In this document: piece after piece, positions 22,702 to 34,136 of the stretch
Layout of the letters: each line of letters begins with the position of its first letter
Numbering within the stretch: position 1 is the first letter of the stretch
Source: Lyophyllum atratum
Taxonomy: Eukaryota > Basidiomycota > Agaricomycetes > Agaricales > Lyophyllaceae
Assembly: GCA_014905825.1 (NCBI GenBank)
Contig: JACGCN010000062.1
Location: 1-64,000, forward strand
Direction of reading: 5' to 3'
DNA length: 64,000 bases
The notes under the pieces: generated by a model
What the model was told of the DNA's origin: nothing
The model's database searches: none
The model's input: only the letters and a program-made list of their open reading frames with translations
Translations under genes and position numbers: made by a program

Positions 22702-24306
22702 TTATGTATAATGTTTCACGAGAACTCCATTGATAACCTCTTCTTGCACGCCTTTCTCTTGTCCTTCTTTCAGAGCCGTCTGACCATAGGCAGAGATACG
22801 CCCCTTTCGCCAAGCCTCCATCGTCGGCGCTACCTCATCATCACATCGCCTCTGAATTCCCACTCGCTGCAGAACAGGGCTCTCTTTCAAGGGAACCAGT
22901 TTGACATCGTCATGCGCAAACCCAAAATAAACGATGCTACGGCGCGCAAGGTGGCGCTGGTCCGATGGCGGCTGGACGACTTGATGTATCGTGCCCTTGT
23001 AATACAGACCGGTTAGGAAGTCCATAGCCTCGCCAGTGTTCACAACCTGGAATTGACGTCAAATATCAGCTCGAGCAGAACAGGCTATCGGACATACGTA
23101 CGATAGCATTATCGATATGTTTAACCCATTTCCAGGTTCCGTCGGGAGCTTTGATCTGAAGTGCGGATACAGGCTGGCTCCAGAGTAGGGTCATCGTGCC
23201 AAAATCTATACAGCGACGTTAGAAGCAGTACGGGGAAATTCTGGAAGGGAGACGTCGAGCCTGTATGTCCTTTGAACCATACGCCGCGCGTTTTTTGCTC
23301 TTCCTCTTCACTGCGAGGGTAACTATGGATGAAATTTTAGTCGTCGGAGAACACTTCCGTGACCAAGAAGGACACGCACTACTTCATCATGCGAACTAGA
23401 GGTGAATGGTATCAGAGTCAATTATGTAGATTCATCGATAGGAAATTAGGCGACGCACGGTACGATTCGCCTTCAGCATCGAAATTGTGCAAGTCGACCA
23501 GTGTGTCTTCCGGTAATTCGAGTGAGCGGGCGACAAGTCTGGAAAAACAGGGTTGCATGAGTTTAGTGTGGGATATGAATCACTGCTGAAGTATCACCTC
23601 AATAGCGGGTGGAGAACGTTGAAGTGATTGTGTTTCGTGAATGCTGCAATTTCGGGGATGAAAGGTCGTAAAGCCTCGGGGTGTTCTTTTCTCGTCACAT
23701 CTCGATGCACTGAATGGACACTATAAACGTCGGAGATCTGACACAAAGCAGAAGTCGAGTTTACTGTTGTACGTCTCAACTTGGTCGCGTACACCTCCTT
23801 CGATGTGCTGGATATGCAGTCAAGCATCAGCATGGAAGATATGTTTTATATAATTTTTACCCAGTATCCTCGTGGCTTATATCCTTGATAGCTTCCCGTG
23901 GTCTTCATCTGACCGACATACTTATTTTTCTCTTCTGGAGTGACCTCCGAAAAAGGGATATGCGCAATATCAAACATTCGTGTCGTCTTGCAAAATGACA
24001 CGAGGATGCTTTGAACACATGAAGGAAAACGCATCACCGAGAGATGCGCACCTGTTCCTGAGTGTATCCATGATTGATCACATAGAAGAAGCCGATGGTC
24101 TTCATCACGTTATGGACCTCGACCACAAGTTGTGCACGACCTTCAGGCGTCTTGTACTTCTCCAGATCAATGATAGCGAGATCGGCATAGTCAACTAGAG
24201 ACATGAGCCAGATACAGACGCGTTGTAACGACATCTGAACATGCCACTTACGTTCTTCTCTAGTCGGCGGGGGTTGTGGAATGTGACGGAGCACAGCATG
24301 AGACAT
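22702..24306 (-). CDS. 2-oxoglutarate/Fe(II) dioxygenase, isopenicillin-N-synthase-like
   Basis: Oxidises an unknown small molecule using Fe(II) and 2OG. The N-terminal DIOX_N part is MSHAVLRHIPQPPPTREE, then LDYADLAIIDLEKYKTPEGR and TIGFFYVINHGYTQEQ. Middle exons encode SLELPEDTLVDLHNFDAEG. The catalytic core has GHTDFGTMTLLW (HxD metal ligands), IVNTGEAMDFLTGLYYKGTI followed by HQVV (distal His), and RRSIVYFGFAHDD (2OG-binding Arg region). Ends VINGVLVKHYT. Many short exons. The intron between GHT and DFG appears to have a GC donor (GCTCGA...TATAG) or a mutated GT. Such enzymes are common in fungal secondary metabolism, but no cluster core gene is present here. Confidence 0.82.
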
Positions 24307-24689
24307 GGCTAATGAACGAAGATGTATAATTCTCGGGGCTCCTCTGAGTGCAGGAACAGGAAAGAATCCGGAAAGCCTTCGAATTTGTTTACTTAAGTCT
24401 CAGGCTCCCAACCTGAAGGCTTCTCACAGGATGTCAAGAACCTGTCGCCACATGATCAACCAGACCACGGCCAGACTAGAAAAGAACACGAATACATCGC
24501 CCTGTTTCTATATGTTTCGACCTGCGTTCGTAGCACGCACCTCCGTGGTTTCGAAACCGGACTACACCGAAGGTTAAATCAGTGGGCTGGTTGATTTTCC
24601 TGAGACCGTGATGTTAGACATGGTGGTGTGGTACGAGTAACCTTTGCTTGCTCACCTACTTCATAGAACCAGAGGACAATGGATCACCC

Positions 24690-27520
24690 GAGTGTAAATG
24701 CCGACAGTGTCTCGATACTACGCCGTAATACGCGTCGGTACGAACTTATCGTGAAATTTCATCGAGGTCTTGGTGCCGAGTTCGTGACAGCAGTGTACTG
24801 ATGAATTCCCTAGCCCCATGATTGGACGGATCGAGCAGTGGTCGAATCGATAACACTGCAAGCACGTCCTAGGCTCAAGTATCTTGCTCAATGCTCATCT
24901 AGGCGACATCGTTGCGAAACCGTCGAGGCTGTCGACTCGAGGGTGGAACGCCCACGTGTGATGATTACGTCAGTCCAAAATGTGGCAGGTCGCGTGCGCC
25001 GGCCTGCGCCGTCACAGTGTCGCCACGCTCACGATGATCTAGTTGGGTAACGACCGACTCGTTTGATATTTTAACATATTTAGACGAGGGCCGATGACCG
25101 ATACGAGGCCTATATCACACCCCAGTGGTCTTCCACAACACCAATATCTACGAAAGTAAGATGGCTTGACGAACCCAGGGCCGGTCGGACCCTTACACAC
25201 TTTTGCTCGGAGTCCGTCCACGCGATTCTGGCCCAGTTCTGGCCACCAGACACCATTCGAAACGGGAGCCGGTTTCTGCCACCTGTGTCATCTCCAGGAA
25301 AACATTTCGACGGCCTCTTAACACCCCATTTGCCCGTCCAGAAATTCAACTGCCAGCTCACCTGTGACCTATCAAACAAGTTTTTACTAGCGGAGACGCA
25401 TCCACGGAGCTGCAGGCTGTAGATTATCGGGGTGCCATGGCGTATCCTGAGTCGCTGACAGGTCGATGCACACGCGCGTATCCTGTCTATGAGTCAGATA
25501 CTGGGCGCTTATACTTCATGAAGGATTCTTGGAGGGCTGAGGAGCATGGAAAGGAATCTGCTATCCTTCGGACGCTTCAGAAGGCAGGCGTACAGCATAT
25601 CTCTGGATTGGTCTGCGGCGATGACATTCCCCACCAAACTACTGTCACAAATCTTCACGTTCCTCTTCGGGACAGAGGCACAGCTCAGCTCGAGGCTTGC
25701 TCTACTGGTCTATTTTGTTCACAACAGGCCGACCCCGTCACTGAGTTCGGGGATCCGAGCGCAGTACTCTCGAGGCCTAAAAATGCGTCCTGGATATGCG
25801 GTAACGACAGGAGACGAATCACCGGACGATATCATCATCGTATGATTACAGACGTCATTGGATCTCATCTTAAGAACTTCACGTCGTCGAAGCAGATGAT
25901 GGAAGCCATCTCTCAAGCGTTCACTGGTAGTTCCATTCGTCCTTCTTGTTGCCCGTATTGACTCTTTCTCTAGCGCATCAGCAAGCCTATGAACTGTGCA
26001 AAATTATACATCGAGATATTAGCGCCTACAACATCCTCATCACAGAAAACGGCCAGGGAATTCTTAGTGATTGGGATCTTGCGAACTACGAAAAGGATAT
26101 AGCAGCAAATTCGCCCAGACGGCAGGCGCGCACCGTCAATCCCATTCTTCTATGTCAATGGCAACCTACTGATCAATGTCTATTGCAGGGTACTTGGCAA
26201 TTCATGTCATGCCTCCTCCTGATGGATAGGCACAAGCCGCACACCATTCAGGACGACATCGAGTCCTTTGTCCACCTCATCCTATACCACAGCATTCGTT
26301 ATCTTCGGCACACCAAATCTCACACTGTCAGGGCCCTCCTCTCCAAAATCTTCGACGATGTATATCAGGAAGATGATGGCTCCCAGGTGGGAGGCATAAG
26401 CAAAAAATCCCTGTTCAGGGACAAAGAAAAATTCAAGCCCTTCAAGAACTTCCAACTCATGAACAATGCCCCTTTGAACGCGTGGATTTATGATGCTCTT
26501 TACACCGTGGACGAATGGATAAAAGAAGTCGACTCGGACGGTGTCAAAATGGAGGACTCGGAGCTAGCGAATCTGCGGCTCTATGACCATCAATACATGG
26601 CTGAGCAGTTCGCCAGCTGCCTGCAGCAACAGGGTTGGCCATCTGGCGACAAAGCCGTCGACTATTTGCCTGCAGTTGCTCATGGCAGCACTTCCAGCCA
26701 AAGCGGGAGCACGGGCATTAGCAGGGGGAGTGGCTCTAAGCGCAGCCTTAGCATAGAGGATAATGAGGGATATGAGGGTCCCGGATCGAAGGCGAAGAAG
26801 CAGAAAGCTGGTGGGTCGGAGGGCAGGCACTCTAGCCGCTAGCTATATCATGAAAAATTGAAGTGGACTTTAGGCCGCTTCTTTATGACCTACTTATGTT
26901 CTCAATGTACAATGTACCGCGGTATTTTCCAGATTTCTGACCTTCAGAGCGAGAGCAAAAGCAGATGTGATTATGAATAGGATCATAGCCAGTGGTCTTT
27001 CCTTGAACGGATTTCGCGGCGTGAATTTAGAGATGGTGATATTCTTGAGAATATGTTTACGACCTCGCCTCTTGTAATTCACCTCTATGGAAGGGAAAAT
27101 TTCTAATCGGTGGCAAAGAGGACCCACGATCGAAATAGTCTATTAGAAATCAAGGCAGAGGTCACAACCTTTTCTGATATGGTACGTCTCGCCAGCCACC
27201 ACATTTTGCGAGAGTTCCACACCATGGTCCTGAAGCGTTTTCAGTTTGTGCCACTGCTCCTCATCCAGCATCCTGTCCACCAATGCCCATCTTAGGCAAG
27301 CGAGTCGGTTGCCCGGAAGTGGTCGCATGACACGAGATTCCAGCATCTCGACCGTGGCCAACTCATTGCCTTCAGCATTGCGCGTACAACTTTGCATCCG
27401 AATTCTCCACAGAGATCGGCATACCAAACCCATGCGATCGGATCGTCGATAATTCATTGCATTGGGGACACTGACGTCAACAGGGCATTGTTTGGGACCT
27501 TCGACGTCAAGCTCGATAAG
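24690..27520. repeat. Segmental duplication, unit 1 (FunK1 copy A + F-box gene)
   Basis: Resembles 28610-31940 in the same order: a CAGTGTCTCGAT block, a GATCGAG-AGTGGT block, the FunK1 promoter (GGAAAACATT-CGACGGC), kinase exons, the 3' flank (CTTGAACGGATTT-GCG...TTGAGAATATG), and a piece of the F-box gene (GACGTCAACAGGGCATTGTT). The two units are tandem direct copies that have since diverged by indels. 24307-24690 shows no supported gene. Confidence 0.75.
25341..26842 (+). pseudogene. FunK1-type protein kinase, copy A, internally deleted
   Basis: FunK1 kinases are a basidiomycete-expanded family of unusual protein kinases of unknown targets. Compared with copies B and C, the promoter and first codons (about TSGDASTELQAVDY) are joined in frame directly to RGAMAYPESLTGRC, so about 240 residues of the N-terminal domain are lost. 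The first few codons also carry an indel and stop. The rest reads AYPVYESDTGRLYFMKDSWR, HISGLVCGDD, then after an intron HQQAYELCKIIHRDISAYNI (HRD catalytic loop) and DWDLANYEKD (DFG equivalent). The intron before GTWQFMSCLLLMDRHKP is shared by all copies, and WPSGDKAVDYLP and a basic tail ending HSSR follow. A protein could start at the ATG at 25437 but would be a truncated kinase. Confidence 0.75.
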
Positions 27521-28360
27521 AGTGTCGGAGACGACTGTTAGGCATTCAAGGAAGTCGTTGGGAGAGAAATTGTTGTCGGTGACAGACAGCTTCGTAAGGC
27601 GGCACATCGACCGCCCAAGGAACCCAATGAAGCTTGACCGCCCCCATACTATTGCTTTGTATGTTGTCGTAGTTTGGGTTAGAACGTCTCGAATAATGAT
27701 TTTTTGCCATGTATGCTCAGTTCTCGAAGGGCAGGAAGAGTCAACGAGTCAAAGAACAGCGCGAAGTTCGTAGGCCTTACGGTCACTTTCCTGAGCTCTT
27801 GCAAGGCGAGGGATCTGACTGCACATCAACGCAGACTCCCCCGCCGATGAGCCAATATGTGTAGAAAGGCTAAGTGCCGAGCTTGGAATACAGGTGAATA
27901 AGCTTGGCGGGAAGCCATCTGTGTGAATTCTGCGGAGGCGTCGAGAGAAATAGCGACGAATAAAATAGATCCGCGTTGCGGAGCGAAAGCTCGATATGAA
28001 TCTCCTTGAGTAGCAGGAAGATCTGGGAATAGGTATTCGGGACAGAAAGGCTGATCGACAACGGTATGAGCCTGCCCTGGCAATCCAAGAGCGTAGATAG
28101 AGACGAGATGAGGCGTCTGGGATGCACAATAGGGCTCCAAAATCCAGATGTGGATGGATATCCAGAGTACTGGTGTGGATAACGATATCTCCCTCCAGTA
28201 TTTGATACTTCTCCAAGCAACAGTGGACAGACGGAGGATTTCGGGGCTGTGATAGGGTTTGATGGTAGGCAGAGTGTGAAAACGTTGGGCCATATTTCAG
28301 CAAGAAGTTGACCTTCTCGAGTACCGCTCCCTTCCGGTGATCAATACCGGGCACCTCAAA
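27143..28360 (-). pseudogene. F-box/LRR-like protein gene, degenerate
   Basis: Reading the minus strand across frames gives a typical agaricomycete F-box protein in pieces. WRSIKYWREISLSTPVLW is the post-F-box WxxIALSTPxLW block. Next come RLIPLSISLSVPNTYSQIFL, LQELRKVTVRPTNFALFFDS, LPALRELSIHGKKSL, then MCRLTKLSVTDNNFSPNDFL with VVSDTLIELDVEGPKQCPV. The order fits one gene but at least three frame changes and stops separate the blocks. The C-terminal part (27143-27607) is the longest open stretch. It is convergent with FunK1 copy A and part of the duplicated unit. Confidence 0.6.
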
Positions 28361-28609
28361 GTCCTTCTACCCGATTGGCATATGCTGGGGACCACTGATC
28401 TGCCTGTAGGTCCTAATCTTCTCAGCGAATGTAAGGAGATAGCGTCGGAGATAGGTGAGACTCATTCGTTCCCGACAACCTCATCATGACTAACTTTATA
28501 TGTCGAAAGAAGCTATCATGTACCTCGAAGTGTTTTCAAGTGAATGAATACATGACCTATCTGCCGCGATGTGCTGGCAGGTGCCGGCCAAGCGCTGGCC
28601 AGCGAGTGT

Positions 28610-31600
28610 GTAGGTGGCCTTGTAGCAGTGTCTCGATGCTGCGGGTAATCTGATTAAAGTCTCGAGCGTTGGGGTCGTGGCAGGGTGCTGGTGACTTCCG
28701 AGACCCATTGTTTGACGAATCGAGTAGTGGTAGCTATAGGTAGCATCGATAACATCAACACGGCCTGTTGCACGAGTTGTTCACGTTGAAATTACGTAAG
28801 GTTGTTTGTTGAACAAAGTCACGGTGGCAAGAAAGTACGCGTCGCGCTCATCATCCCAACCAGGAAGACTGGGAAGATTGACGACACGACTTACTGGGCA
28901 TTTCTAGGGTCTGAGGCCAAAAATCGCTACGAGACTTGTAACGCAGCCCAGTGGACTTGCTTTTCGACGACATTTACAAAAATAGTGCGGCTTGGCGGAC
29001 TGGTGGACCCTGACACTCCTTTGCTCTTTCTGCGCGGTTCTGGCCACAATCGATCCGAGATCCGTTCTTCCGCCACCTGAGCCATCGTCGGGAAAACATT
29101 CTGACGGCTTCGCAACATCCCATTGTTCCTCAAGCTTATAAAGTAGGTCGATTGGCCTTCTGAAGGTGTTATTCCTGACAGCCCACCATGTCTAAGCTAT
29201 CCAAAAATTCGACTTCCAGTTCTCCTGTCAAACAAGCTGTCACTAGTGGCTACGAATCCGCGCAGCTGGACGCCGAAAAATATCGCAACCACCTAGCTAA
29301 AAGCATGACTGGCTTTTTCGTGGGCCCTATGCCCGTGGAACAATTTCTTGAAGACTTCTTGCCACCACCGAATGACCCGCGTCCTGTACTTCCTACGACT
29401 TTCTTCGACGACATGGGCGAGAAATTCAGGTTAGAATCTGACATGTGTAAAGCATTTGTGAGTCGACGGCAACTCGTATCCCTAAGTCGTCTCACCGTTC
29501 GGACAAACAGGAGGAATATGTCCCCAGTAACCTCATTCCAGGTTTCAAGATTGTAAACACTTCGAACCACAGGGATCGTGACTCTGAGACAAAGCTCAGG
29601 CCAGATCCTACCCTATACCGAGCGGATCTAAATACAGATGACAAGAAAACACAGTATAGCGAGATCGAACTTCACTTTGAGCTCAAAGCGAATACTCTCT
29701 ACGATCCTTTCGAAGATCCAAAGGAGGGCGCCGACATATTGAAGCATAACTTCGAGTCCACGAAGATAAAACGAACCGATTGTCGGGGGCAGCTCCTCAG
29801 CTACGCCACTGAATGGTTCTCTCGCCAGCATCGCTGCTTTGGTTTTACCGTTTTCATGGGCGATCCTTATATACGCTTTATTCGATGGGATCGTGCCGGC
29901 GCCATTGTATCGGCCAAGTTCAACTATCGGGAGGACTCCAGACCGCTCATGGAGTTTCTTTGGCGCTTCTGCCATCTTACACGCGCTCAGCGTGGCTGGG
30001 ATCCGACAGTGCGCCTCGCGCATCCAGAGGAGGTCAATTTGGCCCACGAGAAGCTCTCGCAGTGGAAGCACGATCTTTACCGGGATGTCGTGGTTTTCTC
30101 TATGCCAGTTGGCGACACCAAGCGCGAGTTTATAGCGTGGGGTGCCATGGCGTATCCGGAGTCGTTGACGGGTAGATGCACACGCGCATATCCCGTGTTC
30201 GAGGAGAAAACTGGGCTCTTAGGTTTCTTGAAGGATTCCTGGAGGGCTGAGGACCTCGAGAAAGAGTCTGCTATCCTCCGAACACTTCAAGAAGCACGCG
30301 TAGAACACATTCCTGGATTTGTTTGTGGCGATGACCTTCCCGACCAAACTACTGTCACCGATATTTACGTTCCTCGTCGAGCCAGCGGCACAGCTCCCTC
30401 GGAGGCTTCCTCTACTAGTTCAGATGGTTCCTCGAGTGGCTCAGATGTTTCAGAGGAGGACGTGCCCCTCACTGAGGTCAGGGAGTCCAGCGCAGTACTG
30501 CCAAGGCCTGAAAGTGCGTCCTGGATATGCGGTAACGACTAGAGGCGAATTACACGACGATATCATCATCGCATGATCACGAACGTCATCGGTCATCATC
30601 TCAAGAAGTTCACGTCGTCGAAGCAAATGATGCAAGTCGTCTCTCACGCGTTCACTGGTAGGTCTACTCGTCCGACTTGCAGTTCCCCGTATTGACTGTT
30701 CCTCCAGCGCATCAGCAAGCCTACGAGCGGTGCGAAGTTATACATCGAGACATCAGCGCCTACAACATCCTCATAAAAAACAATGGCGAAGGAATCCTCA
30801 ATGATTGGGATCTTGCGAAATATAAGAAGGATATAGTGGCGAATCGGCCCAGACGGCATGAACGCACCGTCAGTCCCATTCTTCTGTATCGATGGCCACC
30901 TACTGATCGATGCCTATTACAGGGCACCTGGCAATTCATGTCATGTTTACTCTTAATGAATAGGCACAAGCCGCATACCATTCAGGACGACATCGAGTCC
31001 TTTGTCCACCTCATCCTATACCACAGCATTCGTTATCTTCGGCACACCAAATCTCGCGAGGTCGGGACAATCCTCTCCCGAATCTTCGATGATGTATACC
31101 ACAAGCCTGATGGCTCCCAGGTGGGAGGCATGAATAAAAAATACCTGTTCAAGGACAAAGGAGAATTCCTCCCCTTCGAAGGCTTCCGACTTCGCAATAA
31201 TGTCCCTTTGAACACGTGGATCTATGATGCTCTTCACGCTGTGGACGAATGGATAACAAAAGTCGGCCAGAAGGGTGTCATAACGAATTTGGAGGCGCTA
31301 AAGGGTCTGCGGCTCTATGACCATCATTACATGGCTAATCAGTTTGCCAACTGCTTGCAGCAACAGGGTTGGCCATCTGGCGACAAGGCGGTCGACTATT
31401 TGCCTGCAGTTGCTCACGGCAGCACTTCCAGCCAAACCGGGAGCACGGGCAGTAGCAGGGGGAGTGGCTCCAAGCGCGGCCTTACCACAGAGGATGACGA
31501 GGAATATGTGGATTCCAGATCGAAGGCGAAGAAGCAGAAGGGTAGTGTGTCGAACAGCGGCCGTGTTCTCCGGAGTAGCAGGAGAGGTGGCAGTGCCGCC

Positions 31601-31940
31601 TGAGTCGTTTCCTTGTGGCCTATTTACGATCGTTGTCGTACAATATACCTGGATATTTTCACGGATTCTGCTAGTCTCTATTAGATAGACACATTAGTTG
31701 TAGTCGCCATTAGAGCGAGAGCAGAAAGATGGACGCAGATGTCGTAATGATACTGTGAATAGGAGCATGGCCGAAGTAGTCCTTCGTTGAACGGATTTTG
31801 CGTCGATTTGGAGGTAAGGCAATCTTGAGAATATGAGCTCGCCTCAAAATCCGTCTGATCAGGTCGTTGATAATTCGCGTTAAGGACTGACGTCAACAGG
31901 GCATTGTTCAGGTCCTTTGATGTCAAGCTCGGACTCGGAC
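28610..31940. repeat. Segmental duplication, unit 2 (FunK1 copy B + F-box fragment)
   Basis: Second unit of the tandem duplication (see 24690-27520). It retains the full-length kinase but only a short remnant of the F-box gene near 31860-31940 (GACGTCAACAGGGCATTGTT and GATGTCAAGCTCGG). 31604-32185 otherwise holds no supported gene. Confidence 0.7.
29188..31603 (+). pseudogene. FunK1-type protein kinase, copy B, full length with one in-frame stop
   Basis: The most complete copy. It starts MSKLSKNSTSSSPVKQAV at 29188. The N-terminal domain includes MTGFFVGPMPVEQFLEDFLP, an intron after MCKAF, EEYVPSNLIPGFKIVN, and LLSYATEWFSRQHRCFGF. The kinase part has AYPVFEEKTGLLGFLKDSWR, IPGFVCGDDLPDQTT, a Ser/Glu-rich insert, RYHHRMITNVIGHHLKKF, VIHRDISAYNILI, DWDLAKYKKD, GTWQFMSCLLLMNRHKP and WPSGDKAVDYLP, with a Ser/Arg-rich tail. 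A TAG at 30540-30542 replaces the Trp codon of the NWRRI-RRYHHRM block (TGG in copies C and D). Otherwise the frame is open, so this may be a very recent loss, a sequencing error or a read-through candidate. Confidence 0.8.
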
Positions 31941-32185
31941 AGATATGTCTTTCGATTAATGTCATGTAGTCGCAGGTAGTGGCGGAAGTACCTGTCCTTG
32001 TTCTTCGTGCCGATGTAGGCACTTCCTTGGCGGACCGGGGTATGCCGCAGGAGCACCGAGGCATAGCACCTAATTGGAGTCTAATGTCTGGCGCCTTAAG
32101 TCAAGAGGAATGTCCATCATGGATTACAGCTGTATAAGATAAACAAAGAACAATTACCCGACTCCATTCAGTGAGCCAAAGTACA

Positions 32186-34136
32186 CTATAGATGTGCCCG
32201 AGATATGGCACCCCTGCTCTCCAACAACCGCACTGCCTGCTTAACGTCCGCATCTAGCGTAGTCGACCATGCTATGAAAGAAGATATTATCATCGTGTCA
32301 GTATTTCCTCTGGCCACCCAAGAACAAAATTAATGAACAGCACGTACTCCACTTCCAATTCTCTTTGATGGCATCCCCCAACTCAGGCAGCCTCTCCGGG
32401 TCATTATCAAGTGGAACACCCGGAAGCTGTAATCCGAAAAGCCGGCCGTTGATGAGGGAGCGTTGGGCCACTTCCATCGCGACTGGACGGCGTATCTGGT
32501 CGTAGATGGCGAGGGCGCTGGGCACGCTTTCGAGTGTCGTTAGGTGGTGGCCGAGAAGCGTCGCTAAGATAAAGGCATCCTGTGTATGATAAGTACAGCC
32601 GGCGAGAAGTGGATAAGCTGAGAAGATGCTACCTCGATAGCTTGTCCTGCTCCTGAGGCTTGTTGGGGAGACATGGCGTGTGCCTTGGTTAAAAATTAGG
32701 GTAAGCTAGACTCGGGTTCTACGACGAATATGACCGTACCGCATCGCCCATAAGTGCGACATTACCGAATGTCCAAGACTTCAGCGGTTGAGAGGCATGG
32801 ATTGCCCATCGCGATGGTTTATCGACGCACTAACGAAGATGACAATTAGTTCCTGGAAACACCAAATGGCTAGAGATTTACCTGAAGAATCGCCTGTAAT
32901 TCAGGCTCCCAATGCGCATGCGTAGCGAGCAGATGGTCCTTCTCGACGTTCATAACCCACGGGCCATCGAACGGGGTACCAGCAAGCTCCTCATCAGCAT
33001 GAAACGCGCCAACATTGATAAGCTTTCCTGAGGAAATTGGATATACCACAACGTTCTATGCGTACCACGTTAACACGTCGCGTCTGCGCTCATTTCGTGT
33101 TGGAGACTCACCACATGCTGGCCCATATACTAAAAGCGATTGTAATCAGTGCCGCGTCCCGTCAAACGCCAAGACGTCAGAAGAAAACACTTACCATGGT
33201 CGGAATGGAATTAGTTTCTGGGACCCGGATCTTCAAATGGGGATGCTCATCCCTATACTTCTGGAGGCGCTCGGTTGGGATCAGAGCCCGATAGGCCACG
33301 ATACCCGTCCAAGCCGGCTCAATGCTGTTCAGCAACGCTTCCGACTCGAGGAAGCTCGCGGCATGCTTGGCCTTGTGCGTGAGCATGGAGCGACGGACGG
33401 CGGACTTGATACCGTCCGCACCGATGAGGATGTCGCAGGTGGCGGTGGTGCCGTCTTCGAAGTTGAGGGTGATTTTACCTGATTTTCCTTGGGTGTAGGA
33501 GTGGAGGCGGTGGGAAAAGGAAGTGGTGTAGCGGGCAGGGAGGTGGTCCATTAGGACTTGGAGGAAGTCGGGTCGATGGTATCGGAGGAAGCTCCCTGAT
33601 GATACGCAAATTAGACCTCGTATAGCGAAAAACTATGTGAGGCGTACCTTGTGTTTGAAGCTTATAGAAATCCACACCTTCCAGTTGGTCGCTTTTCCGA
33701 AATATGAATGTATCCGCTACAAAGTCGAACTTTCAGAATTACAGCGTTAGATTCAGGAGCCTTATACGCACATAGGTCATAGCTTGGCTTCAACGCCGTT
33801 ACTCGTGCAAGATCTTCGCTCAGCCCAAGATGTTCCAGGATCTTCCACACGCGAGGCCATACCCCTATTCCTGCACCCACTTCTGAGAATTTAGTTGCTC
33901 CCTCGTAGATATCAACATCGATATCCGGATACTTCGAAAGGGCGACTAAAATAACACCCAATAAATAATTGACTCGATCATTATAGGCAATAGGGGAAAG
34001 TAATTACCAGCAAATGCGAGACCTCCAATACCTCCGCCGCTGAGAGAAAGTAAGACCTCATTCAACACCGCGGCCAACAATGGAAAAGGGGGAAAGTAGC
34101 GCACCAAATGGCAACACGGAATTTCTTGGCTGGCAT
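32186..34136 (-). CDS. FAD-dependent monooxygenase (salicylate-hydroxylase-like)
   Basis: A flavoprotein hydroxylase using NAD(P)H and O2 on aromatic or related substrates. The start at 34136 is set by splicing MPAKKFRVAI to CGGGIGGLAFA (Rossmann GxGxxG), then VALSKYPDIDVDIYEGA with the acidic end of beta-2, and FSEVGAGIGVWPRVWKILEH. The second FAD motif is CDILIGADGIKSAVR (DG motif). VALMGDA, then after an intron AHAMSPQQASGAGQAIEDA, is the GD motif. The C-terminus is ENWKWTWSTTLDADVKQAVR followed by LLESRGAISRAHL, with the stop at 32186 reached through a long last intron. About nine exons, all in frame. Not linked to a visible metabolic cluster. Confidence 0.85.

Noticed and set aside
22702..34136. 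A secondary-metabolite gene cluster (dioxygenase plus FAD monooxygenase)
   Set aside because: The two enzymes are separated by about 8 kb of broken kinases and F-box remains, and there is no synthase, terpene cyclase or transporter of a cluster type.
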